From positions 186,001-250,000 of the forward strand of contig NZ_FNOH01000013.1 of NCBI RefSeq assembly GCF_900106535.1: a stretch of DNA of 64,000 nucleotides. Reading direction: 5' to 3'. The notes beneath the pieces were generated by a model. It was not told the DNA's origin, made no database searches, and worked only from the letters and a program-made list of their open reading frames with translations. The translations under genes were made by a program, and so were the position numbers. This DNA comes from Myxococcus xanthus. GTDB taxonomy: Bacteria > Myxococcota > Myxococcia > Myxococcales > Myxococcaceae. Below are positions 1-8,927 of this stretch, piece after piece; within the stretch, counting starts at the first letter, position 1, and every line of letters begins with the position of its first letter.

Positions 1-2
1 TG

Positions 3-509
3 CTGGTCGTGGTGGCCATCAAGCTGGATTCGAAGGGCCCCATCTTCTACCGGCAGGAAAGGACCGGGCTGTTCGGGAGCACGTATCACCTGTGGAAGTT
101 CCGCAGCATGCGCACGGACGCGGAGAAGCATGGAGCGGTGTGGGCGAAGGCGAACGATGACCGTGTCACGCGGGTGGGCCGCTTCATCCGCCGTGCGCGC
201 ATCGACGAGATTCCCCAGGTCTTCAACATCCTGACGGGAGACATGAGTTTCGTGGGGCCCCGCCCCGAGAGGCCAGTGTTCGTCGAGCAGTTGAAGGAGC
301 AGATTCCGTTCTACGGCCTGCGGGAGGCCGTCAAGCCAGGCCTGACGGGGTGGGCTCAGATTCGCTACCCCTACGGCGCGTCGGTGGAGGATGCGCGGAA
401 CAAGCTGGAGTTCGACCTGTACTACGTGAAGAACGGTTCGCTGTTCCTGGATGTGGGAATCATCTTCCACACCGTGAGGCATGTGCTTCTCGGTCGTGGG
501 GCGCGGTAG
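3..509 (+). CDS. exoE: Polyprenyl glycosylphosphotransferase ExoE, 3' part (cut by window edge)
   Basis: This is the C-terminal catalytic domain of a bacterial sugar transferase (PF02397 type). Such enzymes move a sugar-1-phosphate onto undecaprenyl phosphate at the inner membrane and so start a polysaccharide repeat unit. The family landmarks are present in order: GPIFYRQER, KFRSMR, RIDEIPQVFNIL, GDMSFVGPRP and KPGLTGWAQ. The frame is open to the window edge, so the N-terminal membrane part lies outside. It is followed by genes matching exoF, exoG, exoH and exoI of the M. xanthus spore-coat locus, which is why it is named exoE. The product is inferred to prime the spore-coat glycan. Confidence 0.9.
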   Translation: MVVVAIKLDSKGPIFYRQERTGLFGSTYHLWKFRSMRTDAEKHGAVWAKANDDRVTRVGRFIRRARIDEIPQVFNILTGDMSFVGPRPERPVFVEQLKEQIPFYGLREAVKPGLTGWAQIRYPYGASVEDARNKLEFDLYYVKNGSLFLDVGIIFHTVRHVLLGRGAR

Positions 510-522
510 GGCATTTCGCTTT

Positions 523-574
523 CCCGGCCTCCGCTGAGGGAGGCCGGGAGGTGGGCCCGCCTGGGGAGGCGGGC
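523..574 (+). repeat. Two tandem GC-rich hairpins between exoE and exoF
   Basis: The first hairpin has 10-bp arms at 523-532 and 539-548 with a 6-nt loop. The second has 7-bp arms at 555-561 and 568-574 with a 6-nt loop. Both lie in the 78-bp gap between exoE and exoF, and no T-run follows. They could be an intra-operon processing, attenuation or mRNA-stability element. The structures are seen directly; the role is inferred. Confidence 0.55.
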
Positions 575-587
575 TGGGGCGTCGTGG

Positions 588-1682
588 ATGGGGGTAAGCG
601 TCATGGTGGGAATGGACATGGAAGCGCCGCTGCCCGCGGAGTGGGCGGAGGCCCGTCGCAGGCTGGAGCTGGAGCGCCAGGGCAACGAGGTGCTTCAGGG
701 GCGGGTGGACCGGCCGACGCGCATCGTCGCCATCGGCGGAGGCACGGGGTTGCCCATGGTGCTGCGCGGCCTGGCCCGGCGCGCGACACCGAAGGCCCGG
801 GAGCCCGGCATCGACATCACCGCGGTGGTGGCCATGAGCGACGACGGCGGCAGCTCGGGCCGCCTGCGGCGCCAACACGGCGCGCTGCCTCCGGGCGACA
901 TCCGCAACTGCCTGGTGGCGCTGGCGGGTGGAAAGAACGCGCTCAAGGACGTCTTCCAGTTCCGCTTCGGCGGGGCGCGCGGCCTGGCGGGCCACGCGGT
1001 GGGCAACCTGCTCATCGCCGCGCTCGCGGAGCTGAAGGGTGACTTCATGGAAGCGGTGCGCATGTCCGGGGAGCTGCTGGGCGCCCGGGGCCACGTGCTG
1101 CCGTCCACGCTGGCGTCCGTGCAGCTGGTGGCGCAGATGCATGACGACACGGAGGTGGTGGGGGAGCGCAACATCTGCCGCGCGCACGGCCGGGTGCGCC
1201 GCGTCACGCTGAGTCCTCGCTCGCCGCCGCCCACCGAGGGCCTGCTGGAGGCCATCTACACGGCGGACCTCATCGCCATCGGCCCGGGCTCGCTGTACTC
1301 GAGCGTGCTGCCCAACCTGCTGGTGGACGGCGTGGCCCAGGCGCTCAAGGAGACGCGCGCGCTGAAGGTCATGGTGGCCAACCTGATGACGCAGCCGGGG
1401 GAGACGGACGGCATGTCCTGCCTGGACCACGTGCAGGCCGTCACGGACCACGTGGGGCCGGTGCTGGACGCGGTGCTCGTCAACGGCACGCTGCCCACGG
1501 AAGAGGCGACCCGGCGCTATGCCCGTCGCGGCTCGTTCGTGGTGTCGGCCAACCCGCGGGACTTGATTGGCGCGGGCGTGGTGCCGGTGCATGCGGACCT
1601 GCTCAAGGCAGGGTCCAGGATCCGACACGACAGCCGCAAGGTCGCCGCCTGCCTGCTGAAGATGGCCCGCAGCGGGTTGTAG
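588..1682 (+). CDS. exoF: YvcK/CofD-like protein ExoF
   Basis: A 364-residue protein of the CofD/YvcK (gluconeogenesis factor) family. The nucleotide/sugar-binding landmarks are IGGGTGLPMVLRGL near residue 50, MSDDGGSSGRLR near residue 85, GDIRNCLVAL, and IGPGSLYSSVLPNLLV near residue 225. YvcK proteins bind UDP-sugars and influence cell-wall precursor flux. Here the gene sits inside the exo operon, and ExoF is required for the M. xanthus spore coat (recalled from the literature). Its biochemical role is not settled. In-frame ATG codons at 603 and 612 are alternative starts. Confidence 0.85.
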   Translation: MGVSVMVGMDMEAPLPAEWAEARRRLELERQGNEVLQGRVDRPTRIVAIGGGTGLPMVLRGLARRATPKAREPGIDITAVVAMSDDGGSSGRLRRQHGALPPGDIRNCLVALAGGKNALKDVFQFRFGGARGLAGHAVGNLLIAALAELKGDFMEAVRMSGELLGARGHVLPSTLASVQLVAQMHDDTEVVGERNICRAHGRVRRVTLSPRSPPPTEGLLEAIYTADLIAIGPGSLYSSVLPNLLVDGVAQALKETRALKVMVANLMTQPGETDGMSCLDHVQAVTDHVGPVLDAVLVNGTLPTEEATRRYARRGSFVVSANPRDLIGAGVVPVHADLLKAGSRIRHDSRKVAACLLKMARSGL

Positions 1683-1721
1683 CCGCGAACCTTCATCACC
1701 ACCTTGGGCACCCGACACCTC

Positions 1722-2840
1722 ATGGAAGCAAGAGACCTTTCTGCCTCGCCGCGCGTCACCGAAGTGACGGGACGCGCGGCCTTCATATCTCTGGAGTCCG
1801 AGTGGAACGCGCTCGTGGAGGTCACCTCCAACGAGCTGTTCTACCGGCATGAGTTCATCCGCATCTGGATGGACAACTTCGTACCCGGTGTGATTCCGCG
1901 CGTGCTGACGCTGCGGGACACGGACGGGAGCCTCGGCGCGGTGCTCCCGCTGTGGGAGGAGCGTACGACGCTGCTGGGGGTACCGGCGCGGCAGCTGTCC
2001 GTGGCGGCCAACGCCCACTCCTGCCGGTTCGACCTGGTGGCGAAGGAACCGGAGGTCGCCGCGGCGGCCTTCGTGTCCCACCTGCGCTCGGCCGGTGGCT
2101 GGGATGTGCTGCGGCTCACGGATGTCCCCGACGGTGGGGCCGCCTGGCGGCTGCACGCGGTGGCGCGCGAGTCCGGCCTGCCCGTGGGCGAGTGGGAGTC
2201 CCTGCGCTCCCCGTATGTGCCGCTGCCGGCGACCCGCGATGCCTTGCAGAAGACATTGCAGTCGAAGTTCAAGGCCAACTGCCGTCGTCGCCGCCGCAAG
2301 CTGGAGGAGAAGGGCCAGCTCACCTTCGAGCGGGTGGACAGCGGGCTCGGCCTGGAGGGCGCGCTGGAGGAGGGCTTTCTGCTGGAGCAGAGCGGCTGGA
2401 AGGGCGCGCGCGGCACGGCCATGGCGCAGGATGCGCGCACGCGCGGCTTCTACACGGAACTGGCGCGGGACTCGGCCTACCGCCAGCGGCTGGCGCTGTA
2501 CTTCCTGCGGCTGGACGGCCGGCCGGTGGCGTTCCAGTACGGCCTGGAATACGGCGGGCGCTACTTCCTGCTGAAGCCCGGCTACGACGAAAGCCTGCGT
2601 GAGTGCAGCCCGGGCCAGCTCCTGGTGGATGAGGTCATCGGGAACTGCATCGACCGGGGCCTGCACGAGTTCGACTTCCTGGGGCCCGACATGGTGTGGA
2701 AGCGCGACTGGACGAACGAGGTCCGGCGCCACACCTGGCTCTACGTGTTCAATGACTCCCCCTTCGGCCAGGCGCTGTGTGCGGCCAAGTTCCGGTGGGG
2801 GCCCGCGGTGAAAGAGGTGGTGTCGCGATGGAGACGATGA
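1722..2840 (+). CDS. exoG: FemAB/CelD-like GNAT acyltransferase ExoG
   Basis: A GNAT-fold acyltransferase of the BioF2/CelD (FemAB-like) type, about 372 residues. An N-terminal half-domain is followed by a conserved C-terminal half containing KFKANCRRRRRKLEEKG, FLLEQSGWKG, GRPVAFQYGLEYGGRY and LHEFDFLGP. These enzymes typically acylate an amino sugar. Together with the aminotransferase next to it, this implies that the spore-coat glycan carries an N-acylated amino sugar (inference). An ATG at 1722 is preferred over the upstream TTG at 1704. The gene end overlaps the start of exoH. Confidence 0.8.
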   Translation: MEARDLSASPRVTEVTGRAAFISLESEWNALVEVTSNELFYRHEFIRIWMDNFVPGVIPRVLTLRDTDGSLGAVLPLWEERTTLLGVPARQLSVAANAHSCRFDLVAKEPEVAAAAFVSHLRSAGGWDVLRLTDVPDGGAAWRLHAVARESGLPVGEWESLRSPYVPLPATRDALQKTLQSKFKANCRRRRRKLEEKGQLTFERVDSGLGLEGALEEGFLLEQSGWKGARGTAMAQDARTRGFYTELARDSAYRQRLALYFLRLDGRPVAFQYGLEYGGRYFLLKPGYDESLRECSPGQLLVDEVIGNCIDRGLHEFDFLGPDMVWKRDWTNEVRRHTWLYVFNDSPFGQALCAAKFRWGPAVKEVVSRWRR

Positions 2841-4006
2841 AGCACTCTGGCCGGCTGTTCGTGCCGTCACTGCCCACGCTGTGGCCGCACATGCTGCTGT
2901 CTCGGCCGAAGCCCGGCGAGCTGCCGCCGTTCTCCTCGCCCAACGTCCGCTACTTCTACTTCGCCCGCAATGCCATCTGGCTGACGGTGAAGATGCTGGG
3001 GCTGGATTCGGGCGAGGTGTTGATGCCCGCCTACCACCACGGCGTGGAGGTCGAGGCACTGGTGGACGCCGGCGCCACGCCGCGCTTCTACCGCGTGGGC
3101 AGCCGCTGGGACGTGGACCTGGACGACGTGGCCCGGCGCATCGGCCCGAAGACGCGGGCCCTGTACCTGACGCACTACGCGGGCTTCCCGGGCCCCGTCG
3201 CGGAGATGCGCAAGCTGGCGGACCAGCACGGGCTCATCCTCATCGAGGACTGTGCGCTGTCGTTGCTGTCCTCCGACGGCGCGGTGCCCCTGGGGACGAC
3301 GGGAGACGTGGGCATTTTCTGCCTCTACAAGACGCTTCCGGTTCCCAACGGGGGCGCGCTGGTCGTCAACGGCCCGCGCCAGTACAGCCTTCCGGAGCCG
3401 CCCGCGCCGCCGTCCGTGTCCACCTTCAGCCACACGGTGTCCGCGCTGCTGCAGAACCTGGAGTTGCGCGGCGGCCTGGCCGGCCGGGCCCTGCGCAGCG
3501 CCGTGCGCACGTTGGGGCATGGCACCGTGAAGGCGGCCAACATCGAGCGCGTGGCCACGGGGACGCAGCACTTCGACCGCAAGCATGTGGACCTGGGCAT
3601 GAGCCCGCTGACGAAGCGGATTGCCCAGGCCCAGGACCTGGAATCCATCGTCGAGCAGCGGCGCCGCAACTACTTCTTCCTGCTGGGCCGGCTGCGCGAC
3701 ATCTCCGCGCCGCTGTTCAACCAGTTGCCGCCGGGCGCGTGCCCGCTGTTCTACCCGCTGGTGGTGCAGGACAAGGCGGAGGTGCTGGCGCGGCTGCGCG
3801 TGCAGGGCATCGACGCCATCGACTTCTGGAAGCGCTTTCACCCGGCCTGTGACGCATCGGCCTTCCCGGAGGTGGCGCAGCTACGTCGCTCCATCGTGGA
3901 GATTCCGTGCCACCAGGACCTGACGCCGGAGGTCATGGCGGACGTGGCGCAGGCGGTGCGCGAGGCGGTGAAGTCGGACCATCGGTCGAAGAAGCGCGCG
4001 GGGTGA
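2828..4006 (+). CDS. exoH: PLP-dependent sugar aminotransferase ExoH (DegT/DnrJ family)
   Basis: A DegT/DnrJ/EryC1/StrS-family aminotransferase that transfers an amino group to a keto-sugar nucleotide. Landmarks are LMPAYHHGVEVEAL, a YLTHYAGFPG segment, the LIEDCALSL cofactor segment, and the PLP-lysine region CLYKTLPVPNGGAL. It overlaps the end of exoG. An ATG at 2837 would give an exact ATGA overlap and is a good alternative start. Being flanked by two acyltransferases (ExoG and ExoI) supports stepwise amination and N-acylation of one sugar of the spore coat. Confidence 0.85.
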   Translation: METMKHSGRLFVPSLPTLWPHMLLSRPKPGELPPFSSPNVRYFYFARNAIWLTVKMLGLDSGEVLMPAYHHGVEVEALVDAGATPRFYRVGSRWDVDLDDVARRIGPKTRALYLTHYAGFPGPVAEMRKLADQHGLILIEDCALSLLSSDGAVPLGTTGDVGIFCLYKTLPVPNGGALVVNGPRQYSLPEPPAPPSVSTFSHTVSALLQNLELRGGLAGRALRSAVRTLGHGTVKAANIERVATGTQHFDRKHVDLGMSPLTKRIAQAQDLESIVEQRRRNYFFLLGRLRDISAPLFNQLPPGACPLFYPLVVQDKAEVLARLRVQGIDAIDFWKRFHPACDASAFPEVAQLRRSIVEIPCHQDLTPEVMADVAQAVREAVKSDHRSKKRAG

Positions 4007-4058
4007 AGCTCATTCGGGGAACAGGGGAGGGGCGGCTGCCCCTTCGGGAGGACGGGCG

Positions 4059-5261
4059 TTGATTCGGGTGGATGAGCTGTCGCAGGGAGCGTGGGCCGCG
4101 CACCCGTTGGAGGTAGGCGCCGTGGGCAGCCTCTCCACGCTGGCGGGGATGCGGGAGGAATGGGCCGCGCTGATGGATGCGAGCGACGCGGGGCCCTTCA
4201 ACGCCTGGGAGTGGGTGTACCCGTGGTGCCGGCGCATCGCCACGGGCCGGCGCCCGCTGGTGCTGACCGCGCGCGACGCGGTGGGCACGCTGGTGGGCCT
4301 GATGCCGCTGGGCGTCGAGTACCTGGGCGTCACCGGCATCCCGGTGCGGCGGCTGAGCTTCCTGGGGGAGACACACGTCGGCAGCGACTACCTGGACGTC
4401 GTGGCGCGGCGGGGCCGTGAGCGCGAGGTGGCGGGCGCCTTCGCGCGGATGCTGCACGCGCTGCGCGACGAATGGGACGTATTGGATTTGTCGGACCTGC
4501 GCGAGGACTCGCCCACCGTGGACGTGCTCCGGGAGACCTTCGCCAGGCAGGACGTCCGCGTGGCGCCGCGCTACGTGTGTCCGTACGACACGCTGACGCC
4601 GGGCGAACCCTTCGACGCGTTCCTCAAGCGCACGGGACGCCGCGACAACTTCCTGCGGCGGCGCAAGTGGCTGGCGAAGCAGGAGGGCTACCGCATCGAG
4701 CGCACGGACGCCCCGGGCGAGCTGGCGGCGCCGCTGACGGACTTCTTCCGCCTGCACTCGGCGCGATGGGCCGCGGATGGGGGCTCGCAGGGCATCAAGG
4801 GCTCCGGCGTGGAGGCGTTCCACCGGGATGCCACGCAGTTCCTGGCGGAGCGGGGCCGGCTGCGCCTCTACACGATGAAGGTGGGCGGCCATGCCGTGGC
4901 GTCGGTGTACGGCATCCTCCACCGCGACACCTTCGTGTATTTCCAGTCCGGTTATGACCCGGCGTGGCGCAATCGCAGCGTGGGCCTGGTGCTGGTGGGC
5001 GAGACGTTCCGCGACGCAATGGAGGCCGGCCTGACGGAGTACGACTTCCTCCGGGGCACCGAGACGTACAAGTCCGACTGGGTGTCCAAGCAGCGGCGCA
5101 CGCTGTCCGTGCGGGTCCATGCGGGGACGTGGGAGGGGCGCTGGTTCTCCCAGTCCGAATCCCTGGCGCGCCTGCTGCGCAACGGCGCCAAGGCGGCGAT
5201 GCCGGACACGCTGGTGGAGAAGGTGCGGCGCTTCCGCCGTCGGCGGGCCGCGGTGCACTGA
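4059..5261 (+). CDS. exoI: FemAB/CelD-like GNAT acyltransferase ExoI
   Basis: A second FemAB/CelD-type GNAT acyltransferase of 400 residues, paralogous in layout to ExoG. Landmarks are NAWEWVYPWCRRIATGRRPLV (split here as NAWEW and WCRRIATG), RRDNFLRRRKWLAKQEG, HAVASVYGILHRD, and TEYDFLRGTETYKSDW. The start is a TTG at 4059. It lies 6 bp after a strong GGGAGGA ribosome-binding site at 4046-4052, and the next in-frame GTG at 4068 is too far from it. This is the last gene of the first exo block and is convergent with ccmI. Confidence 0.8.
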   Translation: MIRVDELSQGAWAAHPLEVGAVGSLSTLAGMREEWAALMDASDAGPFNAWEWVYPWCRRIATGRRPLVLTARDAVGTLVGLMPLGVEYLGVTGIPVRRLSFLGETHVGSDYLDVVARRGREREVAGAFARMLHALRDEWDVLDLSDLREDSPTVDVLRETFARQDVRVAPRYVCPYDTLTPGEPFDAFLKRTGRRDNFLRRRKWLAKQEGYRIERTDAPGELAAPLTDFFRLHSARWAADGGSQGIKGSGVEAFHRDATQFLAERGRLRLYTMKVGGHAVASVYGILHRDTFVYFQSGYDPAWRNRSVGLVLVGETFRDAMEAGLTEYDFLRGTETYKSDWVSKQRRTLSVRVHAGTWEGRWFSQSESLARLLRNGAKAAMPDTLVEKVRRFRRRRAAVH

Positions 5262-5353
5262 GCGTCGAAAACGCCAGCGGCGCCTGCCTCGACCACTCCG
5301 GGTGGTTGGGGCGGCGCCGCGGGTGCTTGCCGGTGAGGGCAGGGGGCTGGGCG

Positions 5354-6322
5354 TCAGGGCATGCCGCCAGCGACCTCCGCGCGAAGCTGTGCAATCGCGG
5401 GGCCGAGCTGCGGCGGCTGCATGTTGCGCGGCACTTCCACGGAGAAGCGCTCGAAGTGGGCCAGCGCGGCGGCCTTGTCGCCGCGGCGCAGGGCGAGGCT
5501 GCCCAGGAAGATGAGCGCCTCCTGCGCGTCCGGCCAGGTGTCCACCAGCTCCGTCAGCTCCGCCTCGGCGCCGGCCATGTCGCCCTGGGTGGCGCGAAGC
5601 ACGCCGCGGTGGACCTTCAGCTCGACGTTGAAGGGGTCCGCCGCCAGGCCCTTCGCGGTGACCTTCACGGCCTCGTCGAACTGCTGACGGCGGATGAGCT
5701 CGTGGCTCAGCAGCGCCGCCGCGTCCACATCTCCGGCGTTGGCGTTCAGCCGCGCGCGAGCCTCCTGCATCTCCGGGCCTTCCTGCATCTGGTCGTCCAT
5801 GCCCGCGCCCTGCTGCTGCGCGGCGGCGCCGCCCGGGGGCATGCGGCCGGTGGCTTCCATGCCGTCGGTGCGCGTCTGCTGCTCGGAGACGAGCAGGTAG
5901 CCCAGCCCACCAAAGAACACCATGATGCCCGCGCCCCACAGCGCGCCCACCAGTTGCGGATTGCGAGACGCCCACCCGGTGGGGGCCGGAGCCTGGGGAC
6001 GGGCGCGGACGCCTTCGCCGGAGGCCTTGCGCTTGAGGTGCTCGTCCTTCGCGCGCAGCGCCGCGGCGGCCTCGCGCTCCAGGCGGGACTTCTCGGCGGC
6101 ATACTGCTCGGCGCTCTGGTTGTGCTTCTCCGCTTCCAGCGCGCGGAGCTGGTCGATGAGGGACTGCGCGCGCTGGGTCAGGTCATCGAGCACGCCGTCG
6201 CGGGGCTCGGCCGACGCCAGGGAGCCCTTGCGGCGCTGAAAGAGGATCCAGCCCGCCGCCAACACGAAGGTGACGGCGAGCACGATGATTCCGGGCAACC
6301 AATTCGTCGTCTGGGGCTGCAT
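5354..6322 (-). CDS. ccmI: Cytochrome c maturation TPR protein CcmI
   Basis: A 322-residue bitopic TPR protein. The N-terminal membrane segment (IIVLAVTFVLAAGWILF) is followed by a basic/acidic coiled coil containing EAEKHNQSAEQYAAEKSRLE. A second membrane segment (GIMVFFGGLGYLLVS) comes next, then a C-terminal TPR array from about residue 175. CcmI presents apocytochrome c to the heme ligation complex in the periplasm. It lies 12 bp downstream of ccmH on the same strand, which supports this assignment over a generic TPR protein. Confidence 0.85.
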   Translation of the reverse strand: MQPQTTNWLPGIIVLAVTFVLAAGWILFQRRKGSLASAEPRDGVLDDLTQRAQSLIDQLRALEAEKHNQSAEQYAAEKSRLEREAAAALRAKDEHLKRKASGEGVRARPQAPAPTGWASRNPQLVGALWGAGIMVFFGGLGYLLVSEQQTRTDGMEATGRMPPGGAAAQQQGAGMDDQMQEGPEMQEARARLNANAGDVDAAALLSHELIRRQQFDEAVKVTAKGLAADPFNVELKVHRGVLRATQGDMAGAEAELTELVDTWPDAQEALIFLGSLALRRGDKAAALAHFERFSVEVPRNMQPPQLGPAIAQLRAEVAGGMP

Positions 6323-6334
6323 GGCCTGGCGCTC

Positions 6335-6859
6335 CTAGCGCTCGAGCTCCCGGCGCACGGCCTGGAGGTACGGGTCTTCTTCATCCACTGGAGGCGTTCC
6401 AGCGGGCGCGGCCGGGGCCGCCGTTTCTTCCGAAGTCGTGGCCGCGGGCGGGGTCTGCTCCGGGGTACCCGCGCCGCGCTGGAGCTGCCGCCAGATGACG
6501 AAGGCGCCCACGGCGACGAGCCCCACCGGGCCCAGCCACACGAACCAGTTGAAGCCTTCCGCGCGGGGGGACAGCAGCACCCACTCACCGTAGCGGGCGA
6601 CGAAGTACTCGACGATTTCGGCGTCGCTCTTCCCCTCGGAGACGAGCTCGCGAATCATGTCGAGCTGGGCGCGCGCCATGGAGGACGGGCTGTCCGCCAC
6701 AGACAGTCCCTGGCACACGGCGCACCGGAGCTGCTTGCCCAGCGTCTGGGCACGCGTCTCCAGCTCCGGCGCGAGCGGGTCACTTCCCGCCTGCTGGGGC
6801 GCGAACTGGCCGGTGACGAGCGTGAAGGCGAGGGACAGGGACAGGAGGGCAGCGGTCAT
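6335..6859 (-). CDS. ccmH: Cytochrome c maturation thiol oxidoreductase CcmH
   Basis: A 174-residue CcmH-family protein: a signal peptide, then the diagnostic LRCAVCQ redox motif near residue 40 (LRCxxCQ), the three-helix domain (MIRELVSEGKSDAEIVEYFVARYGEW, shortened here to MIRELVSEGK and VARYGEWVLL), and one C-terminal membrane helix. It reduces the CxxCH cysteines of apocytochrome c. The gene is only about 150 residues plus a tail, so it is the CcmL/NrfF-like short form with a separate CcmI. It begins the isolated ccmHI piece; the other ccm genes lie 18 kb away. Confidence 0.92.
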   Translation of the reverse strand: MTAALLSLSLAFTLVTGQFAPQQAGSDPLAPELETRAQTLGKQLRCAVCQGLSVADSPSSMARAQLDMIRELVSEGKSDAEIVEYFVARYGEWVLLSPRAEGFNWFVWLGPVGLVAVGAFVIWRQLQRGAGTPEQTPPAATTSEETAAPAAPAGTPPVDEEDPYLQAVRRELER

Positions 6860-6921
6860 CGAAGCTCCATCGAGCCGTCCCTACCTAGCGCCCCAGGCCG
6901 TGATTGGACAGTGAAACCTGA

Positions 6922-6944
6922 GCGGCGGGGGGCTGGCCCGCCGC
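6922..6944 (-). terminator. GC-rich hairpin after the mph-like gene (possible terminator)
   Basis: Perfect 8-bp arms at 6922-6929 and 6937-6944 with a 7-nt loop, 15 bp past the stop codon of the phosphotransferase gene and before ccmH. The T-run on the minus strand is poor, so termination strength is uncertain. Confidence 0.4.
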
Positions 6945-6958
6945 CCGGCCCGCTGTGC

Positions 6959-7870
6959 CTACATGGCCGCTTCGGGGTTCAACTGCGCCTGGGCGGCCGC
7001 CCGGTGCTCTGGCAGGCCGGTGAGCAGCGCGAAGAGGGCGTAGCCGGCGGGTGAAGCCGCGAGCAGTTCCTCACAGTGGTCGCCCAGGCGGTCTGGGACC
7101 TGCCCGCCCGCCTTCACATAGGCGTCCACGGTGGCCTCGAACACGGCGTCCACGCCGAGCATCTTCTGGAAGACGAAGTCGCGCGCCGGGTCTCCTACCT
7201 TCGCGGTCGTCCAATCGAGGACGCCGGTGATGGTGTCGTCCGGCGCTAGCAGGACATGGGCGGGGTACATCTCCCCATGCGTCAGCGTGACGAAGCGGGG
7301 CCAGTAGGAGTCGTCGCCCAGCCAGCGCTCCCAACGCTGGAGGAGGGCGGGCGCCACGTCGAAGGCCTGCTTGATGCGAGCGATGTCGGAGGCCCAGTTG
7401 GCGCGGACCTGGTCGGGCGTCTCGACGATGAGGCCCGCTCGCCGGGCATCCTCGACGTCGATGGCATGCATCCGGGCCAGGAGCTGGCCGAACTGGCGGG
7501 CATAGACGGGGGACTCGCGGTCGAAGTGCCACACGGGCTCGCCCGAGGCGGGGTCCAACGTCAGCCCGGGCCTGCCCGGCAGCGCCGGATAGGCGATGAG
7601 GTCCCGGTGGGCGACATTCCATCTGGGCACCGCCACGCCGAGCCGGGGATTGATGAAGTCGAGAATCTTCTTCTCGTCCGGGAGCTTCGCGGAGACGTCT
7701 TCACGCCGCGGGATGCGGAGGACCCACTGGGTGTCTTCGAGGTCGCGCGCCATCACGACGCGATAGTCCAGTCCGGCCTCGTTGACCGACAGGGTGTGGG
7801 GTTTGAGCTTCAGTCCGTGGTGGCCGGCGAGCTCGACAAGCTGGGGGGCATCGTTCGGGGCGGAGGGCAT
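6959..7870 (-). CDS. Macrolide 2'-phosphotransferase-like kinase (Mph family)
   Basis: A 303-residue APH-fold kinase that lines up with the Mph macrolide 2'-phosphotransferases from the N-terminus. The segments HGLKLK, LDYRVVMARD and WVLRIPRREDVSAK match the MphA-type nucleotide-binding lobe, and the later VLDWTTAKVGDPARDF segment carries the metal-binding Asp. In the catalytic loop the usual HGD is HGE (THGEMYPAHVLL, from a GAG codon), so the base is Glu instead of Asp. It may be an intrinsic macrolide kinase or a related small-molecule kinase. The substrate is inferred only. Confidence 0.8.
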   Translation of the reverse strand: MPSAPNDAPQLVELAGHHGLKLKPHTLSVNEAGLDYRVVMARDLEDTQWVLRIPRREDVSAKLPDEKKILDFINPRLGVAVPRWNVAHRDLIAYPALPGRPGLTLDPASGEPVWHFDRESPVYARQFGQLLARMHAIDVEDARRAGLIVETPDQVRANWASDIARIKQAFDVAPALLQRWERWLGDDSYWPRFVTLTHGEMYPAHVLLAPDDTITGVLDWTTAKVGDPARDFVFQKMLGVDAVFEATVDAYVKAGGQVPDRLGDHCEELLAASPAGYALFALLTGLPEHRAAAQAQLNPEAAM

Positions 7871-8025
7871 CCAGGGCGTCCTTTCAGGCCTGCACGGTCA
7901 TCACGCCGGCCGCGCGGGCCACGGCTTCGGGGGGACCATGGTCGCCGGGGAGACGGGCTCCGGCGAGCCATGCGTGAGGCGCCCCGACCCGGCCTGGGCA
8001 CGCTTCCTGACATCGCTGCCGGGAA

Positions 8026-8787
8026 TCAGAAGCGCCCGTCCACCAGCAGTCCCCCGGAGTTCGGGCCGAAGACAGGCGTCAGGCGGGCCTGGATGACGTA
8101 TGGCCGCTTTCGTGGGCCTGGGGCTGGAGCGGGGACATCCGTCAGGCCCAACTCCTGGCGAAGGCGTTTGTTGTGGCCATCCGCCAGTTCGCGGGCCTCG
8201 CTGGAGGCGATGGGATGGGGGTTGTAAAAGATGCCCCACCCCAGCAGCCCTACTCCCACCAGGCTCACGCCCATTCCCACGAGGAACATGTTCCGCTTCC
8301 GGTCGCCAGCCGCGAAGTTGCGGTCAATGCAGGCCGAGAAGTCGGGGCCGAGCTCGCAGTCTTCGGTCCGAACGCCTGGCGAGGCGATTCCGTAGACGAG
8401 CCCGCCAACCATCACGACTCCCCCGACGATCTTCAGGGTGAGCTTCGTGGCGCTTCTCGACTGATACTCCGCAACGAGGTCGTCTCGGCCGAGCTTCTGA
8501 TAGAACGCCGCACCCTCCAGTGGCTTCTTGTATTTCCCCTCATACGGGACGGTCCAGCGGCTCGGCGGGCTCCTGACGGCCAGTGGCGAATACGAAAGCG
8601 TCACGGCGATGTACTCATCGAACCCGATGTGCCGGAGCTCATATTGCTCCAGAGCCTCTTCTCGGCTGAGGGGCGGGCCGCTCTCGGCGATGGGGGCGGG
8701 GCTTTCCGCCTCTTCGTTCGCGAGCGTAGGAGTGGTGGTCAGGAGGGCAATGATTGCCACGAATCGGAGCATGAGCGCGCGCTTCAT
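8026..8787 (-). CDS. Exported hypothetical membrane protein
   Basis: A 253-residue protein that is not assigned to a known family. The start at 8787 gives a classical signal peptide (MKRALMLRFVAIIALL...TLA); a longer reading to 8901 has no signal and a weaker start. Two later membrane segments are visible, LKIVGGVVMVGGLVYGIA and LVGMGVSLVGVGLLGWGIF, with two cysteines between them in EDCELGPDFSACID. The C-terminus is polar. This pattern is common among myxobacterial lineage-specific envelope proteins. The gene is divergent from the acyltransferase. Confidence 0.6.
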   Translation of the reverse strand: MKRALMLRFVAIIALLTTTPTLANEEAESPAPIAESGPPLSREEALEQYELRHIGFDEYIAVTLSYSPLAVRSPPSRWTVPYEGKYKKPLEGAAFYQKLGRDDLVAEYQSRSATKLTLKIVGGVVMVGGLVYGIASPGVRTEDCELGPDFSACIDRNFAAGDRKRNMFLVGMGVSLVGVGLLGWGIFYNPHPIASSEARELADGHNKRLRQELGLTDVPAPAPGPRKRPYVIQARLTPVFGPNSGGLLVDGRF

Positions 8788-8927
8788 ATGGGAAGTGCCA
8801 CGACGACTGCAAGGCCATGGCCTGACGTGCTTGCCTGCCGCGACGTGCGAGGATTTGCCTCGGTGTACAGCTTCTGAAAAGCTCGGGTGGGGCGCCTCCA
8901 CCGTTTCCAGCTATGGTCCGCCCCGAG

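Noticed and set aside
588-1042. Long Gly/Arg-rich frames in exoF, exoG and exoI regions
   Set aside because: These are alternative-frame shadows of GC-rich genes, lacking family motifs.
3933-5975. 680-codon minus-strand frame across exoI and ccmI
   Set aside because: It spans two well-supported genes in opposite orientations, with low-complexity Arg/Gly/Pro/Ala content.
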